Source: Carposina sasakii (lineage: Eukaryota; Arthropoda; Insecta; Lepidoptera; Carposinidae). Taken from it: DNA of 64,000 bases. The stretch spans positions 9,238,001 through 9,302,000 of the forward strand of contig CP053170.1 in assembly GCA_014607495.2 (NCBI GenBank). The letters run 5' to 3'. The notes under the pieces were generated by a model that saw only the letters and a program-made list of their open reading frames with translations, was not told where the DNA came from and made no database searches. The translations under genes were made by a program, and so were the position numbers. Below are positions 52,776-62,300 of this stretch, piece by piece (position 1 is the stretch's first letter; the number at the start of each line of letters is the position of its first letter).

Positions 52776-52974
52776 TGTATTCACGATCGAAATACCCGGC
52801 TAAGGCTCTCATGTTTTCCTGTTACTGGGACTTTCGAGTACTCTTACCAAGGAACTTATGTAGGTCTGAATTTTAGCTTCTAACATCCTGTAGTTTTGAC
52901 TGCACGGTGTCTGTTAGCAGTCAGCCTGTCACATTCTGTAGCCTGATTCTGCACTGATATACTAAGGAAGTAAG

Positions 52975-53400
52975 GAATATAGGTAATCGTACTGGAGAAG
53001 AGCAGCTCTGGACAGACTGCATTGGAAAGAGCTGGAGGAGGCTTTTGCCGAAAAGCACTCTAATATTAGTACCATATAACCAGAGTAGAATTCGTATCAC
53101 CCCATGTCTGCCCGTGGGTATCGTACGAGGCGATTAAGGGTTTCCGGGAGGTGGGCAGCAGCGCCTACCGTGTTGACAGCATAGTCCAAAATACAAACTG
53201 CGGTCACCAACCCGCCTGCCCAGCGTGGTGACTATGGGCAAATACCCCTCATGCCAGTCTTGTGGCGTGCCTTGGGGGAGGTCTACGTCCAGCAGTGGAT
53301 TGATGATGATGATGATGACTCCAATATTAGGGATATTATTGAGTCAAACTTATTATGGACCTACAATGACCTACATGTATAATTTTGGAAATAAAAGGCT
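52975..53400 (+). pseudogene. LINE ORF2 3' end split by a SINE-A copy
   Basis: Before the SINE the sequence codes 'DRLHWKELEEAFAEKH'-like residues; after it 'IRDIIESNLLWTYNDLHV' and a stop, followed by 'ggaaataaaaggctattatt' as tail. Together these give the C-terminus of a LINE with an (att)n tail. The coding pieces join cleanly across the SINE. Confidence 0.6.
53070..53317 (+). mobile_element. SINE-A copy with a 13-bp target duplication
   Basis: 'cagagtagaattcgtatcac' to 'ccagcagtggattgatgatg'. Flanked by 'actctaatattag' (53057-53069) and 'actccaatattag' (53318-53330), one mismatch. A duplication of this length and the (tga)n tail indicate target-primed reverse transcription. Confidence 0.8.
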
Positions 53401-53414
53401 ATTATTATTATAGA

Positions 53415-53628
53415 CTAGCAGCCGCCCACGACTTCGTCCGCGTGAGGGGGCGTTGTACCCGTGCGAAGCCGGGCAGGTTGTTGTATAGACTGTAGCCTTC
53501 CTTGGTAAATGGGCTATCTAACACTGAAAGAATTTTTCAAATCAGACCAGTAGTTCCTGAGATTAGCGCGTTCAAACAAACAAACAAACAAACAAACAAA
53601 CTCTTCAGCTTTATAATATTAGTATAGA
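53415..53628 (-). mobile_element. Helitron-like element with both ends intact
   Basis: 214 bp. Minus strand: 5' 'tctatactaatattataaag' preceded by A, 3' 'gggcggctgctag' followed by T. Interior (gttt)n, 'gcgctaatctcaggaactac' and 'cttcgcacgggtacaacgcc'. A textbook Helitron boundary pattern. Confidence 0.8.
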
Positions 53629-53659
53629 TAAGCGTATGTTGTTACCTATTAAGTATATC

Positions 53660-53750
53660 TTACGCTCCCCCCTAGACACCGGGGGAAGTGTGGTCTAAAA
53701 TCGGGAAGGCCTTTTCCCAGCAGTGGGACACATATTTTAAAAAAAATCTA
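53660..53750 (+). mobile_element. LINE 3' tail
   Basis: Codes 'WSKIGKAFSQQWDTYF' and a stop, then (a)n. The 'F.QQWD' end is typical of a LINE ORF2 terminus. Confidence 0.5.
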
Positions 53751-54064
53751 ACGCGCACTGATTTGAACGAGTCGTAAATTCACCGAACATCCACTAATTG
53801 CGGTTAAATAACAGTAAGGGTAAAAATAAATGTCAGTCAAGGTGGTCAGGGAGACAATGCGTTATTTCTGGCATGTGGGCCTGCCAGCATCATTCGCCAG
53901 GTGACACTGCCAATGTTTGATCTCTGATGTTTTATTATCGGGAGAAAGAGTAGCCTTGAGGGTTCTTGTAGAAGGAAATGGGCAAATATCTAGTAAAGTA
54001 AAGCTGTTGAAATAATATTGAGAAAATCTGTAGCAAATCCAGAAAAATTAAATAATAATCTTGT
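53751..54064. other. Unassigned stretch
   Basis: Nothing recognised. Confidence 0.4.
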
Positions 54065-54165
54065 AGTTCGTAACATCTCTCCACGCTATTCTAAATGTGG
54101 CTGTGGGCTCTCCCTTATGATCCTGCTGTTCTGGCTACACTATTTCGGGAATACGCTCGTGTCTA
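54065..54165 (+). repeat. RPT-H 3' half
   Basis: 'aacatctctccacgctattc', 'cccttatgatcctgctgttc' and 'ctacactatttcgggaatac'. A TIR-C element follows immediately. Confidence 0.55.
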
Positions 54166-54430
54166 TACAGGGTGTAGCAGAAAGGGTATGTTAAGCGAAA
54201 AGCTATGTAAACAGCCCACCATAGGGAACCTATTTCCAAAATTTGAGACTCGAAATCACATGTTTATTTTTCAAGATTGTATGAACATTCCTGAGTTGTC
54301 TAGGAATTTACCATACTATCTGGAAAAATAAACATGTGATTTCTAGTCTGAAACTTTGTGGATAGGTTCGCTTTTAGTGGGCTATTTACATAGCTTTTCG
54401 CTTAACATACCCCTTTTGTTACACCCGGTA
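54166..54430. mobile_element. TIR-C element, full length
   Basis: 265 bp. Ends 'tacagggtgtagcagaaagg' and 'cttttgttacacccggta'; inner 'tatgttaagcgaaaagctat' and complement. Confidence 0.8.
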
Positions 54431-54619
54431 TAAATGAAAAATGTTTAGAAAATTGCATCCATAGTTAGATCCGGTAGTACCCACCTACACACATACCAGC
54501 AAGGAATCAGTTAATTCTTACCAGTGTCTTCAGTTTCTACAAAAGTTCATTTTGAAGAATTGATATTTAACCATCAGTAGTACTACTACCCCTATGGGAT
54601 ATAGGCGTGAGGTATGTTT

Positions 54620-54848
54620 GTATGTCGTCGCCAGCCTATTGCAAACCACTGCTGGACGTAGGCCCCAGAGCACGTCACTATGCTATGCCATGGGAGATTT
54701 TTGCCCATAGTCACTACGCTGGGCAGGTTGGTTGTTGACCACAGTCTGATTTTTGGACTATGATGTCAGCACGGGAGGCGCTGCTGTCACGATACCCATG
54801 GACAGGCATGGGGTGGTACAAATTCTACGCTGCCAGCACCACACGGCT
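54620..54848 (-). mobile_element. SINE-A copy
   Basis: 'cagcctattgcaaaccactg' to 'ctgccagcaccacacggc', with one internal deletion. Confidence 0.75.
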
Positions 54849-55331
54849 AATTTATTTGTATGTAAAAGCCATTAAAGATGCTCATCAAAAAACTGAGTCA
54901 CACCTGAACCACGAGCAGACAACAGCCGTCCAATGTCCTTGAATCTTGATCTCTCATTGGTCAAATTCATGTGTAACATCCCTTGGCATGAAGCCTACTG
55001 TCTGGTGACACAGAACCGTACTATTTGGGTTCCCCAGTCTATCTGCGCGCGGTTATTTCGAACTCACTGAAATTAATACGGATCTCTGTTTATTTTTAAC
55101 GCGTGCATTCTGGTGCACCGATTTGTGTTCATTCGAATGCAGCTAAATTGCATATTGAGTCATTCTTCTAATTTATATGGTCAGGCTAACTGTTCTCAAT
55201 GCAGATGGGTAGAAGTGGGCAATTTGCACACCTCCTTATTATTATTATTATTAATAGCCTGTTATGATTACGTAGTAAGGCGTGGTTTACCGCTGCATTT
55301 ACTAATAAGGTTATAAGCAACCAGAGGACAT
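54849..55331. other. Unassigned stretch
   Basis: Includes a short (tta)n run at 55236-55252. No gene or repeat copy. Confidence 0.4.
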
Positions 55332-55690
55332 TTTTTTTATGTGTGTGTTACCTCAGAACTCCGTCATATATGAACCGATTTCAATTTTTTTTATATGGTA
55401 TGCTTCCAAGTTGGTCCCATATTCACCGTGTCAGGATCTGATGATGGGATCTTGGAGAAATCGAGGGCAATCCTCAAATAATGTAGCACATGTAGTCTGT
55501 TTTTATACTTTTACTGAGCGTTTTGATCACCTACATATAAAACATAATATCTAATGATGGAATCTCTAAGGATATCCTCAAATATAAAAGGCACGAGTAG
55601 TCCGTTTTTAGATTTTTATAGAGAATTTTGGTCAGTACACATAATATAAAGGAAACGAGGGTCTGATGATAGAGCCGCCGAAAAACAGAT
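55332..55690 (+). repeat. Lepidopteran repeat with three internal units
   Basis: 'gtgttacctcagaactccgt', 'catatatgaaccgatttcaa', then 'tctgatgatgggatcttgga' and weaker repeats of that unit near 55552 and 55662, about 110 bp apart. A known type of lepidopteran repeat; class unknown. Confidence 0.45.
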
Positions 55691-55711
55691 AGTGGAACTT
55701 TTTAGTAATAA

Positions 55712-55779
55712 AATCCCCCTATGGCAGGGGGAGGCTTACGTCCAGTAGTGGACTGCAATAGGCTTATGAAGATGAAGAT
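55712..55779 (+). mobile_element. SINE-A 3' fragment
   Basis: 'ccccctatggcagggggagg' and 'cagtagtggactgcaatagg'. Confidence 0.6.
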
Positions 55780-55789
55780 AATTGTGTTA

Positions 55790-55893
55790 AATGGTGAAAT
55801 TATGTGTTGCGTTAAGCCGTGTCCGAAGTAAGATGGTTATAGAGGAAGAGGTAGACATGAGAATAACGAGATGACGGATAATAGGGATGAATG
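55790..55893 (+). mobile_element. LINE-F tail, left part, interrupted
   Basis: 'gtccgaagtaagatggttat' and 'gagatgacggataataggga' up to 'tgaatg', where the Gypsy element begins. Continues at 60678. Confidence 0.65.
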
Positions 55894-56290
55894 TGTGGGG
55901 TTACCTACCAGGAGTTTTAAAGAATAAGTCCAAACTCGATTCACAGGTAGGTTTATTGTCCACATACACACACAGATTACAGTTCACAGGAGTCACAGAA
56001 TTTAACACTAGCAAGCGATAAGCGAGGTTGATGAAGAAAACAGGAAGAAAGATAGAAAGTAAAATAGGTAGCTATTATAATATTACGACTAGCGGAATGC
56101 GCAAGCTCGCGGCAAAGAGATGCGTGGAAACGTCGTGCGTAGCGGGTCTCGACTGGCGGCCGCCGCGCCGGCGCCTGCGCCGCGCTACGAGTGCACTGGT
56201 AGGGATCGTTGCGTCACTCGTAGTACGTGTTTGCGTCTGTATCGTCCAGGGCCGTAATTAGTACCTCTGATTATTGTGGTATGTCCCACA
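55894..56290 (-). repeat. 3' LTR of the Gypsy element
   Basis: 397 bp, ends TGTGGG/CCCACA. Minus-strand AATAAA (55952-55957) serves as polyadenylation signal. A GC-rich core ('cgccgcgccggcgcctgcgc') lies at about 56160. Confidence 0.95.
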
Positions 56291-56303
56291 GTATTCCCCC
56301 ACC
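56291..56303 (-). other. Polypurine tract of the Gypsy element
   Basis: Minus strand 'ggtgggggaatac' immediately before the 3' LTR, 10 bp after the pol stop. Confidence 0.75.
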
Positions 56304-56313
56304 GAGACCGTTA

Positions 56314-59300
56314 CTACGGGCGATAGTTGTTTTGAAATTTCACCCGACGTCCTGATCTAGTTATAAAAATCGGATCGCGGCTGCATGATGGTGAGTCATC
56401 TGTTAGCAGGTACGCGGGTTTCAAGCGGTCTATGGAGACTGTCACAGTCTTATCTTTAACCATAATTTTATAAGTCTTTGGGGATCTTTGGAGAACTTTG
56501 TATGGGCCCATGTATACTGGTTGCAGCGGCTTGCGAATGGTGTCATCTCGCAAGAAAACATGATCGCTGGTGGCTAAATCCTTAAAAATGAAAATGGATT
56601 TCTCTGTATGACGTGAAGTTGGCGAAGGTTTCAGTTTTTGTACCCTTGATCGTAGTCGTGTCATATAATCCGACATGTCATTAATTGGAAATGATGCTGG
56701 GTTGAAAAATTCGTTTGGTAAGCGAAGTGACTCACCATACAGTAGCTCGGCCGACGATGTTTGGAGGTCTTGCTTCCATGCGCTGCGTATGCCAAGGAGC
56801 ACGAGTGGAAGAGATTCTGTCCAGTTTTGATCAGCGTGGCATGTTATTGCTGATTTGAGTTGACGATGAAATCTCTCTATGATGCCATTGCATGCCGGGT
56901 GATAAGCCGTCGTCTTTTTATGCCGTGAGCCGGTGAGTTTTGCCAGTGATTCGAATAATTTAGCTTCGAACTGTTTGCCTCTGTCGGTGGTTATGCTCTC
57001 TGGACATCCATAGCGTGAGATCCAGCCTGCTACGAATGCTTTAGCGGTTGATTCGGCGGTGATGTCAGTAAGCGGTATGACCTCAGGCCAACGCGTAAAT
57101 CTATCGATGGCGGTGAGGGCGTAACGAAAACCGTTAGAAATTGGCAACGGTCCTATCAGGTCTATATGGACCTGGAGGAATCTTGCTGCAGGCAGTGCGA
57201 AGGTACCAAGAGGTGAGGAGACGTGTCGGCTTATTTTTGAGCGTTGGCACGGTATGCATGTTTTACTCCAGGAGCGACAGTCTTTTCTCATATTTGGCCA
57301 GACGAATCTCTCAGCGATGAGTTTTAGTGTGGCGTTGGCGCCAGGATGGCTGAGGGAGTGCATCGCGTCGAATACCTTCTGTCTCATAGATTTTACCACA
57401 AACGGCCTAGGTGGAGAAGTACTTATGTCACAATATAAATCTAAACCTGTGACTGGTAAGTTAACTTTTTGCAGGTTGAGTGAAGATTCGCCTTGTAGAA
57501 GATGAAGTAGCTCAGGGTCCTGTGATTGAGCTTTCGCTAAAGCTTCGTAGTCTATAGCCGTCACGGTTTCAATTCTTGATAGGGTGTCGGCGACCACGTT
57601 GTCCCTTCCTGAAATATGTCGAACGTCGGTACAGAATTGAGAGATATAGTCCAGGTATCTAAATTGACGTGGCGAGCAGCTGTCTCTTCGTGTTTGGAAA
57701 GCTTGAGTAAGAGGCTTATGGTCGGTGTATACAGTAAATACTCTTGCTTCCAACATATGCCTAAAATACTGTATTGACTTATATATAGCCAGAAGTTCCC
57801 GGTCGTATGGACTATATTTAATCTGAGCAGGAGTCAGCTTCCTGGAGAAGAACGACAGTGGCTGCCAAGCACCATTTTTCAGCTGCTGCAATACTCCTCC
57901 TATTGCCACGTCAGAGGCGTCGGTAACGACAGAAAGTTTAGCGTCGCTGTCTGGATGTGCAAGCATGGCGGCTGCACAAAGACCATTTTTGCAGTCTTCA
58001 AACGCGCGTCGTACATCATCCGAGAAGTGAATTGGCTGAGAATTCTTCACAGTTCCTTTTAGGAGTTCATTTAACGGAGCTTGAAGCTGAGCAGAATGTG
58101 GTATGAATCTATGATAAAAGTTTATCATACCGAGAAATCTCCTTAGTTCTTTGACTGTCTTGGGTTCGGGAAATTTTTTTATAGCATCCACTTTTTCTGC
58201 TAAAGGTTTAATTCCATTTATTGAAACGTTATAGCCCAGGAAGGTGACTTCCGATGCTCCTAGTACACATTTGGACGGATTAAGGAGTATTCCATATTGA
58301 TCCAGTCGTGTGAATATTTGCTGAAGATGCTGCTGGTGTTCATCTGGGCTGCGTGAATAAACCAGGATATCATCAAGGTACCCATAGCAAAAGTTAAGGC
58401 CTCTTGTGACCTCATCTATGAAGCGCTGGAAGGTTTGACCTGCGTTACGCAGGCCAAATGTCATCATAGGAAATTCGTATAGCCCAAACGGTGTGGCTAT
58501 GGCCGTTTTTGGGATGTCCGCTTTGTAAACAGGGATCTGGTTGTAAGCTTTTACCAAGTCCAATTTTGAAAACACAGTTGATCCTACCAAATTCGAATTA
58601 AAATCATGGATGTGTTTGATGGGATATTTATCCGGTATAGTTCTCGCATTTAGAGTGCGATAATCCCCACACGGTCTCCAGCCGTTGTCCTTTTTAGCGG
58701 CTAGGTGTAGCGGTGATGACCACGGGCTGTCCGAAGGCCGTGCGGTGCCGTTCTTCAGCATCTCTTCGAACTCGCGCTTCGCGATTTCGAGTTTGTCGGG
58801 TGGCAGTCGTCGAGGTCGGCAGGATACAGGTGGTCCCGGCGTCGTTTTAATATAGTGCATAGTGTAATGCTGGATATTCTTTGGCAGTCCTGAAGGTCTC
58901 GTTATATTCGGGTACTTATTCAGGATTGCGTAAAATGGATCATTGTTGCCATAATTGCGGATTTTGATGGATGAGATGATCTCTGCAGACCCTACCGGGG
59001 AGGCCAAGGTGACGAGGGAAGTTACTCCGTCGACGAGTCGCTGCTGACGACAGTCTACCAATAAGTTGTAATGGCAGAGAAAGTCGATACCTATTATTGG
59101 TTTTGTTACTGCAGCTACTACGAATCTCCAGGAGAAGGCGCGGCGCAACCCTAGGTTTAAGGAAAGGTGGGCGAAGCCGTAAGTCGGGATGATTGTTCCA
59201 TTGGCCGCATAGAGATTGTATCCTGTTGGGGTGCGTTGGTGTTTCGCCATGCTCTTTGGTACAACGCAAAGGTCGGATCCAGTATCTACTAAAAATTGAA

Positions 59301-59415
59301 TTTTGGTGTTGCGATCTGTCACGAATATGCGGCCGGTGGAGCTGGGGCAGTCGCTGGCCGCTATTGTCGGCTGCCCTGGGTGTTTTCCGCGTTGAAATTG
59401 CAGGGCAAGGTGCAT
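56314..59415 (-). CDS. pol: Gypsy Pol polyprotein
   Basis: 1033 codons, uninterrupted, counted from the first ATG in the frame although it is probably reached by frameshift from gag. Makes the element's enzymes in the cytoplasmic particle. Domains: aspartic protease with 'VDTGSD' (D44-T-G); RT from about 200, with 'SKLDLVKAY' (D286) and 'YLDD' (346-349); RNase H with D499, E540, D565 and D610; integrase zinc domain H686, H690, C720, C723; integrase core D752, D811, E847 in D,D(35)E spacing; C-terminal 'ITRSGRRVK' near the end. All catalytic residues are present. Length and order are normal for a gypsy element without a chromodomain. Confidence 0.95.
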   Translation of the reverse strand: MHLALQFQRGKHPGQPTIAASDCPSSTGRIFVTDRNTKIQFLVDTGSDLCVVPKSMAKHQRTPTGYNLYAANGTIIPTYGFAHLSLNLGLRRAFSWRFVVAAVTKPIIGIDFLCHYNLLVDCRQQRLVDGVTSLVTLASPVGSAEIISSIKIRNYGNNDPFYAILNKYPNITRPSGLPKNIQHYTMHYIKTTPGPPVSCRPRRLPPDKLEIAKREFEEMLKNGTARPSDSPWSSPLHLAAKKDNGWRPCGDYRTLNARTIPDKYPIKHIHDFNSNLVGSTVFSKLDLVKAYNQIPVYKADIPKTAIATPFGLYEFPMMTFGLRNAGQTFQRFIDEVTRGLNFCYGYLDDILVYSRSPDEHQQHLQQIFTRLDQYGILLNPSKCVLGASEVTFLGYNVSINGIKPLAEKVDAIKKFPEPKTVKELRRFLGMINFYHRFIPHSAQLQAPLNELLKGTVKNSQPIHFSDDVRRAFEDCKNGLCAAAMLAHPDSDAKLSVVTDASDVAIGGVLQQLKNGAWQPLSFFSRKLTPAQIKYSPYDRELLAIYKSIQYFRHMLEARVFTVYTDHKPLTQAFQTRRDSCSPRQFRYLDYISQFCTDVRHISGRDNVVADTLSRIETVTAIDYEALAKAQSQDPELLHLLQGESSLNLQKVNLPVTGLDLYCDISTSPPRPFVVKSMRQKVFDAMHSLSHPGANATLKLIAERFVWPNMRKDCRSWSKTCIPCQRSKISRHVSSPLGTFALPAARFLQVHIDLIGPLPISNGFRYALTAIDRFTRWPEVIPLTDITAESTAKAFVAGWISRYGCPESITTDRGKQFEAKLFESLAKLTGSRHKKTTAYHPACNGIIERFHRQLKSAITCHADQNWTESLPLVLLGIRSAWKQDLQTSSAELLYGESLRLPNEFFNPASFPINDMSDYMTRLRSRVQKLKPSPTSRHTEKSIFIFKDLATSDHVFLRDDTIRKPLQPVYMGPYKVLQRSPKTYKIMVKDKTVTVSIDRLKPAYLLTDDSPSCSRDPIFITRSGRRVKFQNNYRP

Positions 59416-60245
59416 TTATCAGCTTTGTTGCCAAATTTACGATGGTACCAGCATCGGTCTTGTTTGTACGGCGACTTTTTCCGTGATGAGCTGCGACTAC
59501 GATTGCGATGATTAGAGTGTGATCGCCGCCGGTCGTTTGGCCGTCCTCGGGTTGACAGCTGGGCGACACATTTTGTAAGTTCTGCTATCTGTTTTGTGAT
59601 TTCTAGCATGTACGGTGGCATGCCACTAGTGCTGGCGGCTGCTACCTGAGCTGAAGATGGAGCTAGGTCGTAAATTTTGTCAGCTAGGTCGGCAGTTTTA
59701 TCCAAGGAAGTGTCTGTCTGCGTTGCGACTATAGTTTGTATGTTATGAGGTAATCTACTCGACCATATTGTGCGTAGAAAATCCTCTGGTACCGACGGTC
59801 CAGCTAAGCTTTTCAGGTGGCGCAGAAATTGGGAAGGTTTGCGATCGCCAAGTTCTTCATGGACGAGGAGTTGCTTAACCTTCTTCTCTTGAGAGGCTGA
59901 CAGACGCTTGATTAGCTCTGCTTTCAATGTGCCGTACATGTTTACTGCTGGCGGTGCCGAGATGACGTCCAAAACTTCAGCAGTATGTTGGTTACCAAGA
60001 TGAGATATTACGTGGTAGAATTTAGTTGAATCTTCAGTAATTTTCGCTAAAGCAAATTGCGCTTCCAATTGTGCAAACCATACGTCGGGTCTGTCAGCCC
60101 AAAACTCTGGTACTTTTACGGACACTCGGTATAATTCTTGCGTTGCTCCGCCTGAGTACGGCCCTGGCTGCGAGCCGTTGGGTGGCGTTATGTAACCGTC
60201 TTGTTCACTTTGGGCCATTTTTGTAGGTAGCACTTTAACTTGCAA
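59361..60245 (-). CDS. gag: Gypsy Gag protein
   Basis: 294 residues from the upstream ATG; the ATG at 60218 (residue 10) is an alternative start. Structural protein of the cytoplasmic particle. Residues about 45-190 resemble the CsRn1-type capsid ('[20 protein letters not shown]', '[20 protein letters not shown]'). A Ser/Arg-rich basic stretch at about 235-262 is followed by C265-x2-H268-x9-C278-x3-C282, the CHCC finger that distinguishes this clade from CCHC-bearing gypsies. Overlaps pol by about 55 bp in the -1 frame. Confidence 0.92.
   Translation of the reverse strand: MQVKVLPTKMAQSEQDGYITPPNGSQPGPYSGGATQELYRVSVKVPEFWADRPDVWFAQLEAQFALAKITEDSTKFYHVISHLGNQHTAEVLDVISAPPAVNMYGTLKAELIKRLSASQEKKVKQLLVHEELGDRKPSQFLRHLKSLAGPSVPEDFLRTIWSSRLPHNIQTIVATQTDTSLDKTADLADKIYDLAPSSAQVAAASTSGMPPYMLEITKQIAELTKCVAQLSTRGRPNDRRRSHSNHRNRSRSSSRKKSPYKQDRCWYHRKFGNKADKCTLPCNFNAENTQGSRQ
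59382..59388 (-). promoter_or_regulatory. Candidate -1 frameshift site between gag and pol
   Basis: Within the gag/pol overlap the minus strand reads G-GAA-AAC in gag frame. Slipping back one base keeps A-A pairing in the A site and places the ribosome in pol. Only the reading-frame offset is certain; the heptamer is a weak match to the usual X-XXY-YYZ rule. Confidence 0.4.
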
Positions 60246-60258
60246 ATATTATGTCCTT

Positions 60259-60271
60259 GTCGGGGTCACCA
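60259..60271 (-). other. Primer binding site, tRNA-Trp
   Basis: Minus strand 'tggtgaccccgac' starts 3 nt after the 5' LTR and complements the 3' end of animal tRNA-Trp (…GTCGGGGTCACCA, from general knowledge). Confidence 0.85.
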
Positions 60272-60274
60272 CTA

Positions 60275-60677
60275 TGTGGGGTTACCTACCAGGAGTTTTA
60301 AAGAATAAGTCCAAACTCGATTCACAGGTAGGTTTATTGTCCACATACACACACAGATTACAGTTCACAGGAGTCACAGAATTTAACACTAGCAAGCGAT
60401 AAGCGAGGTTGATGAAGAAAACAGGAAGAAAGATAGAAAGTAAAATAGGTAGCTATTATAATATTACGACTAGCGGAATGCGCAAGCTCGCGGCAAAGAG
60501 ATGCGTGGAAACGTCGTGCGTAGCGGGTCTCGACTGGCGGCCGCCGCGCCGGCGCCTGCGCCGCGCTACGAGTGCACTGGTAGGGATCGTTGCGTCACTC
60601 GTAGTACGTGTTTGCGTCTGTATCGTCCAGGGCCGTAATTAGTACCTCTGATTATTGTGGTATGCGTATGTCCCACA
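60275..60677 (-). repeat. 5' LTR of the Gypsy element
   Basis: 403 bp. Same as the 3' LTR apart from an extra 'cgtatg' beside 'tgtcccaca' at the outer end. Drives transcription; no TATA box is evident. Confidence 0.95.
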
Positions 60678-60745
60678 AATGAAAGAAGAGTACCTACATA
60701 TTGCACCGACCCCAAATGATTAGGAACAGGGCAGGAAGAAGGAGT
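60678..60745 (+). mobile_element. LINE-F tail, right part
   Basis: 'aatgaaagaagagtacctac', 'tgcaccgaccccaaatgatt' and 'gaacagggcaggaagaagga' complete the copy broken at 55893. Confidence 0.65.
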
Positions 60746-61154
60746 GTAATAATATGTTATTTATATTGTCAGACGTAAAATTTCGAAGCCTACACATTTC
60801 TCTCTTTTGTCATGTGGCCTATTTAATCATTTGCTGACATATAAATCTGACAATATTACGCCTTCTAAACTTCGTACACGGCTTTACGCAATATATATTT
60901 GCCCTTTAGTAAAATTTTACTTTAGTAAGCTCGAGCTTTGGGAGGAAGTTGGTTTTTCGTTTAAAAAAAAAATTCTTGTTCAAGTCGGGAAATCTGCTCT
61001 TATCTCTTATCTATATGTATTATAGATGTCTATGTTATATAAAGAACACACCCTCGAAGTTTTAGGTCTCTAAGGTCAATGGTGTTAGGTGTGCAGGCTA
61101 TGCGTTGATCCATAAGCATTTTGCATGTATAGATAGATAGATACATACAAACGA
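60746..61154. other. Unassigned stretch
   Basis: Nothing recognised. Confidence 0.4.
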
Positions 61155-61345
61155 CTATAATATGATCCCGAAATGGAGTATTGAGAAGAGCCAGGGGATC
61201 CCAGTCGCCATAAGCATAGCGGGGCAGAATGACCAGTGACAAGTTGGCAGCTGACGGCCAAATAGAATGCTCGAGTTCCTTGAACGACTCTTACGATATG
61301 CATAGAAGGAGATGCTGATGTATTTTCACGAGGTCATCAGCACAG
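61155..61345 (-). repeat. RPT-H copy
   Basis: 'atgatcccgaaatggagtat', 'ccataagcatagcggggcag', 'ccagtgacaagttggcagct' and 'gagttccttgaacgactctt'. Confidence 0.6.
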
Positions 61346-61377
61346 GATATAGGTACCTAGATAATAATAATTTACTA

Positions 61378-61645
61378 CTAGCCGCGTGGTGCCGGCAGAG
61401 TAGAATTCGTACCACCCCATGACTGCCAGTGGGTATCGTACGAGGCGATTAAGGGTTTCCGGGAGGTGGGCAGCAGCGCCTCCCGTGTTAACAACATAGT
61501 CCAAACTACAAACTGCGGTCACCAACCCGCCTATCCAGCGTGATGACTATGGACAAATACCCCCCATGACAGTCGTGTGGCGTGCCCTGGGGGAGGCCTA
61601 CGTCCAGCAGTGGACTGCAATAGGCTGATGATGATGATGATGACT
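61378..61645 (+). mobile_element. SINE-A copy, full length
   Basis: 'agccgcgtggtgccggcaga' to 'gactgcaataggctgatgat' and (gat)n. Confidence 0.8.
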
Positions 61646-62300
61646 TTTCGTGTATGATCCCCCTCGTTCAATAACTGGCCAATAGTGATCGAGCAGGATT
61701 ATGGTGTCCATAGTCATATTAGACTGGAACAGCAGCGAGCCGGCAACAACAACAGGTGACGTATCCTCAACGACTCTAAAACTTTCCTGGAGAGCGGTGC
61801 CGTAGAATAACTGCCTTAAAAGAACATTTCGCACTATAAAGAGAGCGTGGATTTTGTGCAGGCGCTTCTATATAGCGGTAACGCTACCCTAGAAAATAAA
61901 AGCTCGACTGATTTTTATATATTCCTGTAAAACTCATGGCCTGCAAAAAGTAGTACTTGCAAAAAGCTGTAAAAAAACCTAACGCTTACTGCTGCTTTTT
62001 GCAGTTGGCTATAACCTCTTTGTTTTTATCATAGCCACGGTACAGCTTACAGATATTTTTTTTTTCTAAAAAAACTGAGAGCATACAATTGTAAATATTA
62101 CTAAAGGGATGATTATAAAAAGACGGTTTATATTAAATAGGTATATATTAAATTTAATTGCACCTATAACATCGAATCATGCGGTTTCTTAACCAATTAC
62201 AAACTAATATTATTGTCAGAAAGCTTCCAATGCCTCGGGTTTAATTTAATACAGGATCCCATTTTAACAAAAATATACAAATATCATAAGGTAAAGTTAT
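61646..62300. other. Unassigned stretch
   Basis: No gene or repeat copy. 61940-62000 repeats 'ctgcaaaaagtagtacttgc' with 'aaaaagctgtaaaaa' nearby, a minor internal similarity. Confidence 0.4.

Larger units (their letters stand above)
55894..60677 (-). mobile_element. Complete Ty3/Gypsy retrotransposon, CsRn1-type
   Basis: 4784 bp on the minus strand: 5' LTR (60275-60677), tRNA-Trp primer site, gag, pol in -1 overlap, polypurine tract, 3' LTR (55894-56290). The 4-bp duplication AATG flanks it (55890-55893, 60678-60681), and the uninterrupted LINE-F copy at 26800 shows the empty site. The Trp primer and the CHCC gag motif are hallmarks of the CsRn1 clade. LTRs look identical except for a 6-bp insertion, and both reading frames are uninterrupted, so the insertion is recent and may be competent. 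No envelope-like frame. Confidence 0.95.

Noticed and set aside
58940..59569. 209-codon minus-strand frame overlapping gag and pol
   Set aside because: It is the third frame across the gag/pol junction and lacks protein features; the gag and pol frames explain the region.
56028..60642. 77-codon plus-strand frames in both Gypsy LTRs
   Set aside because: Antisense to the element and inside the LTR, duplicated only because the LTR is.
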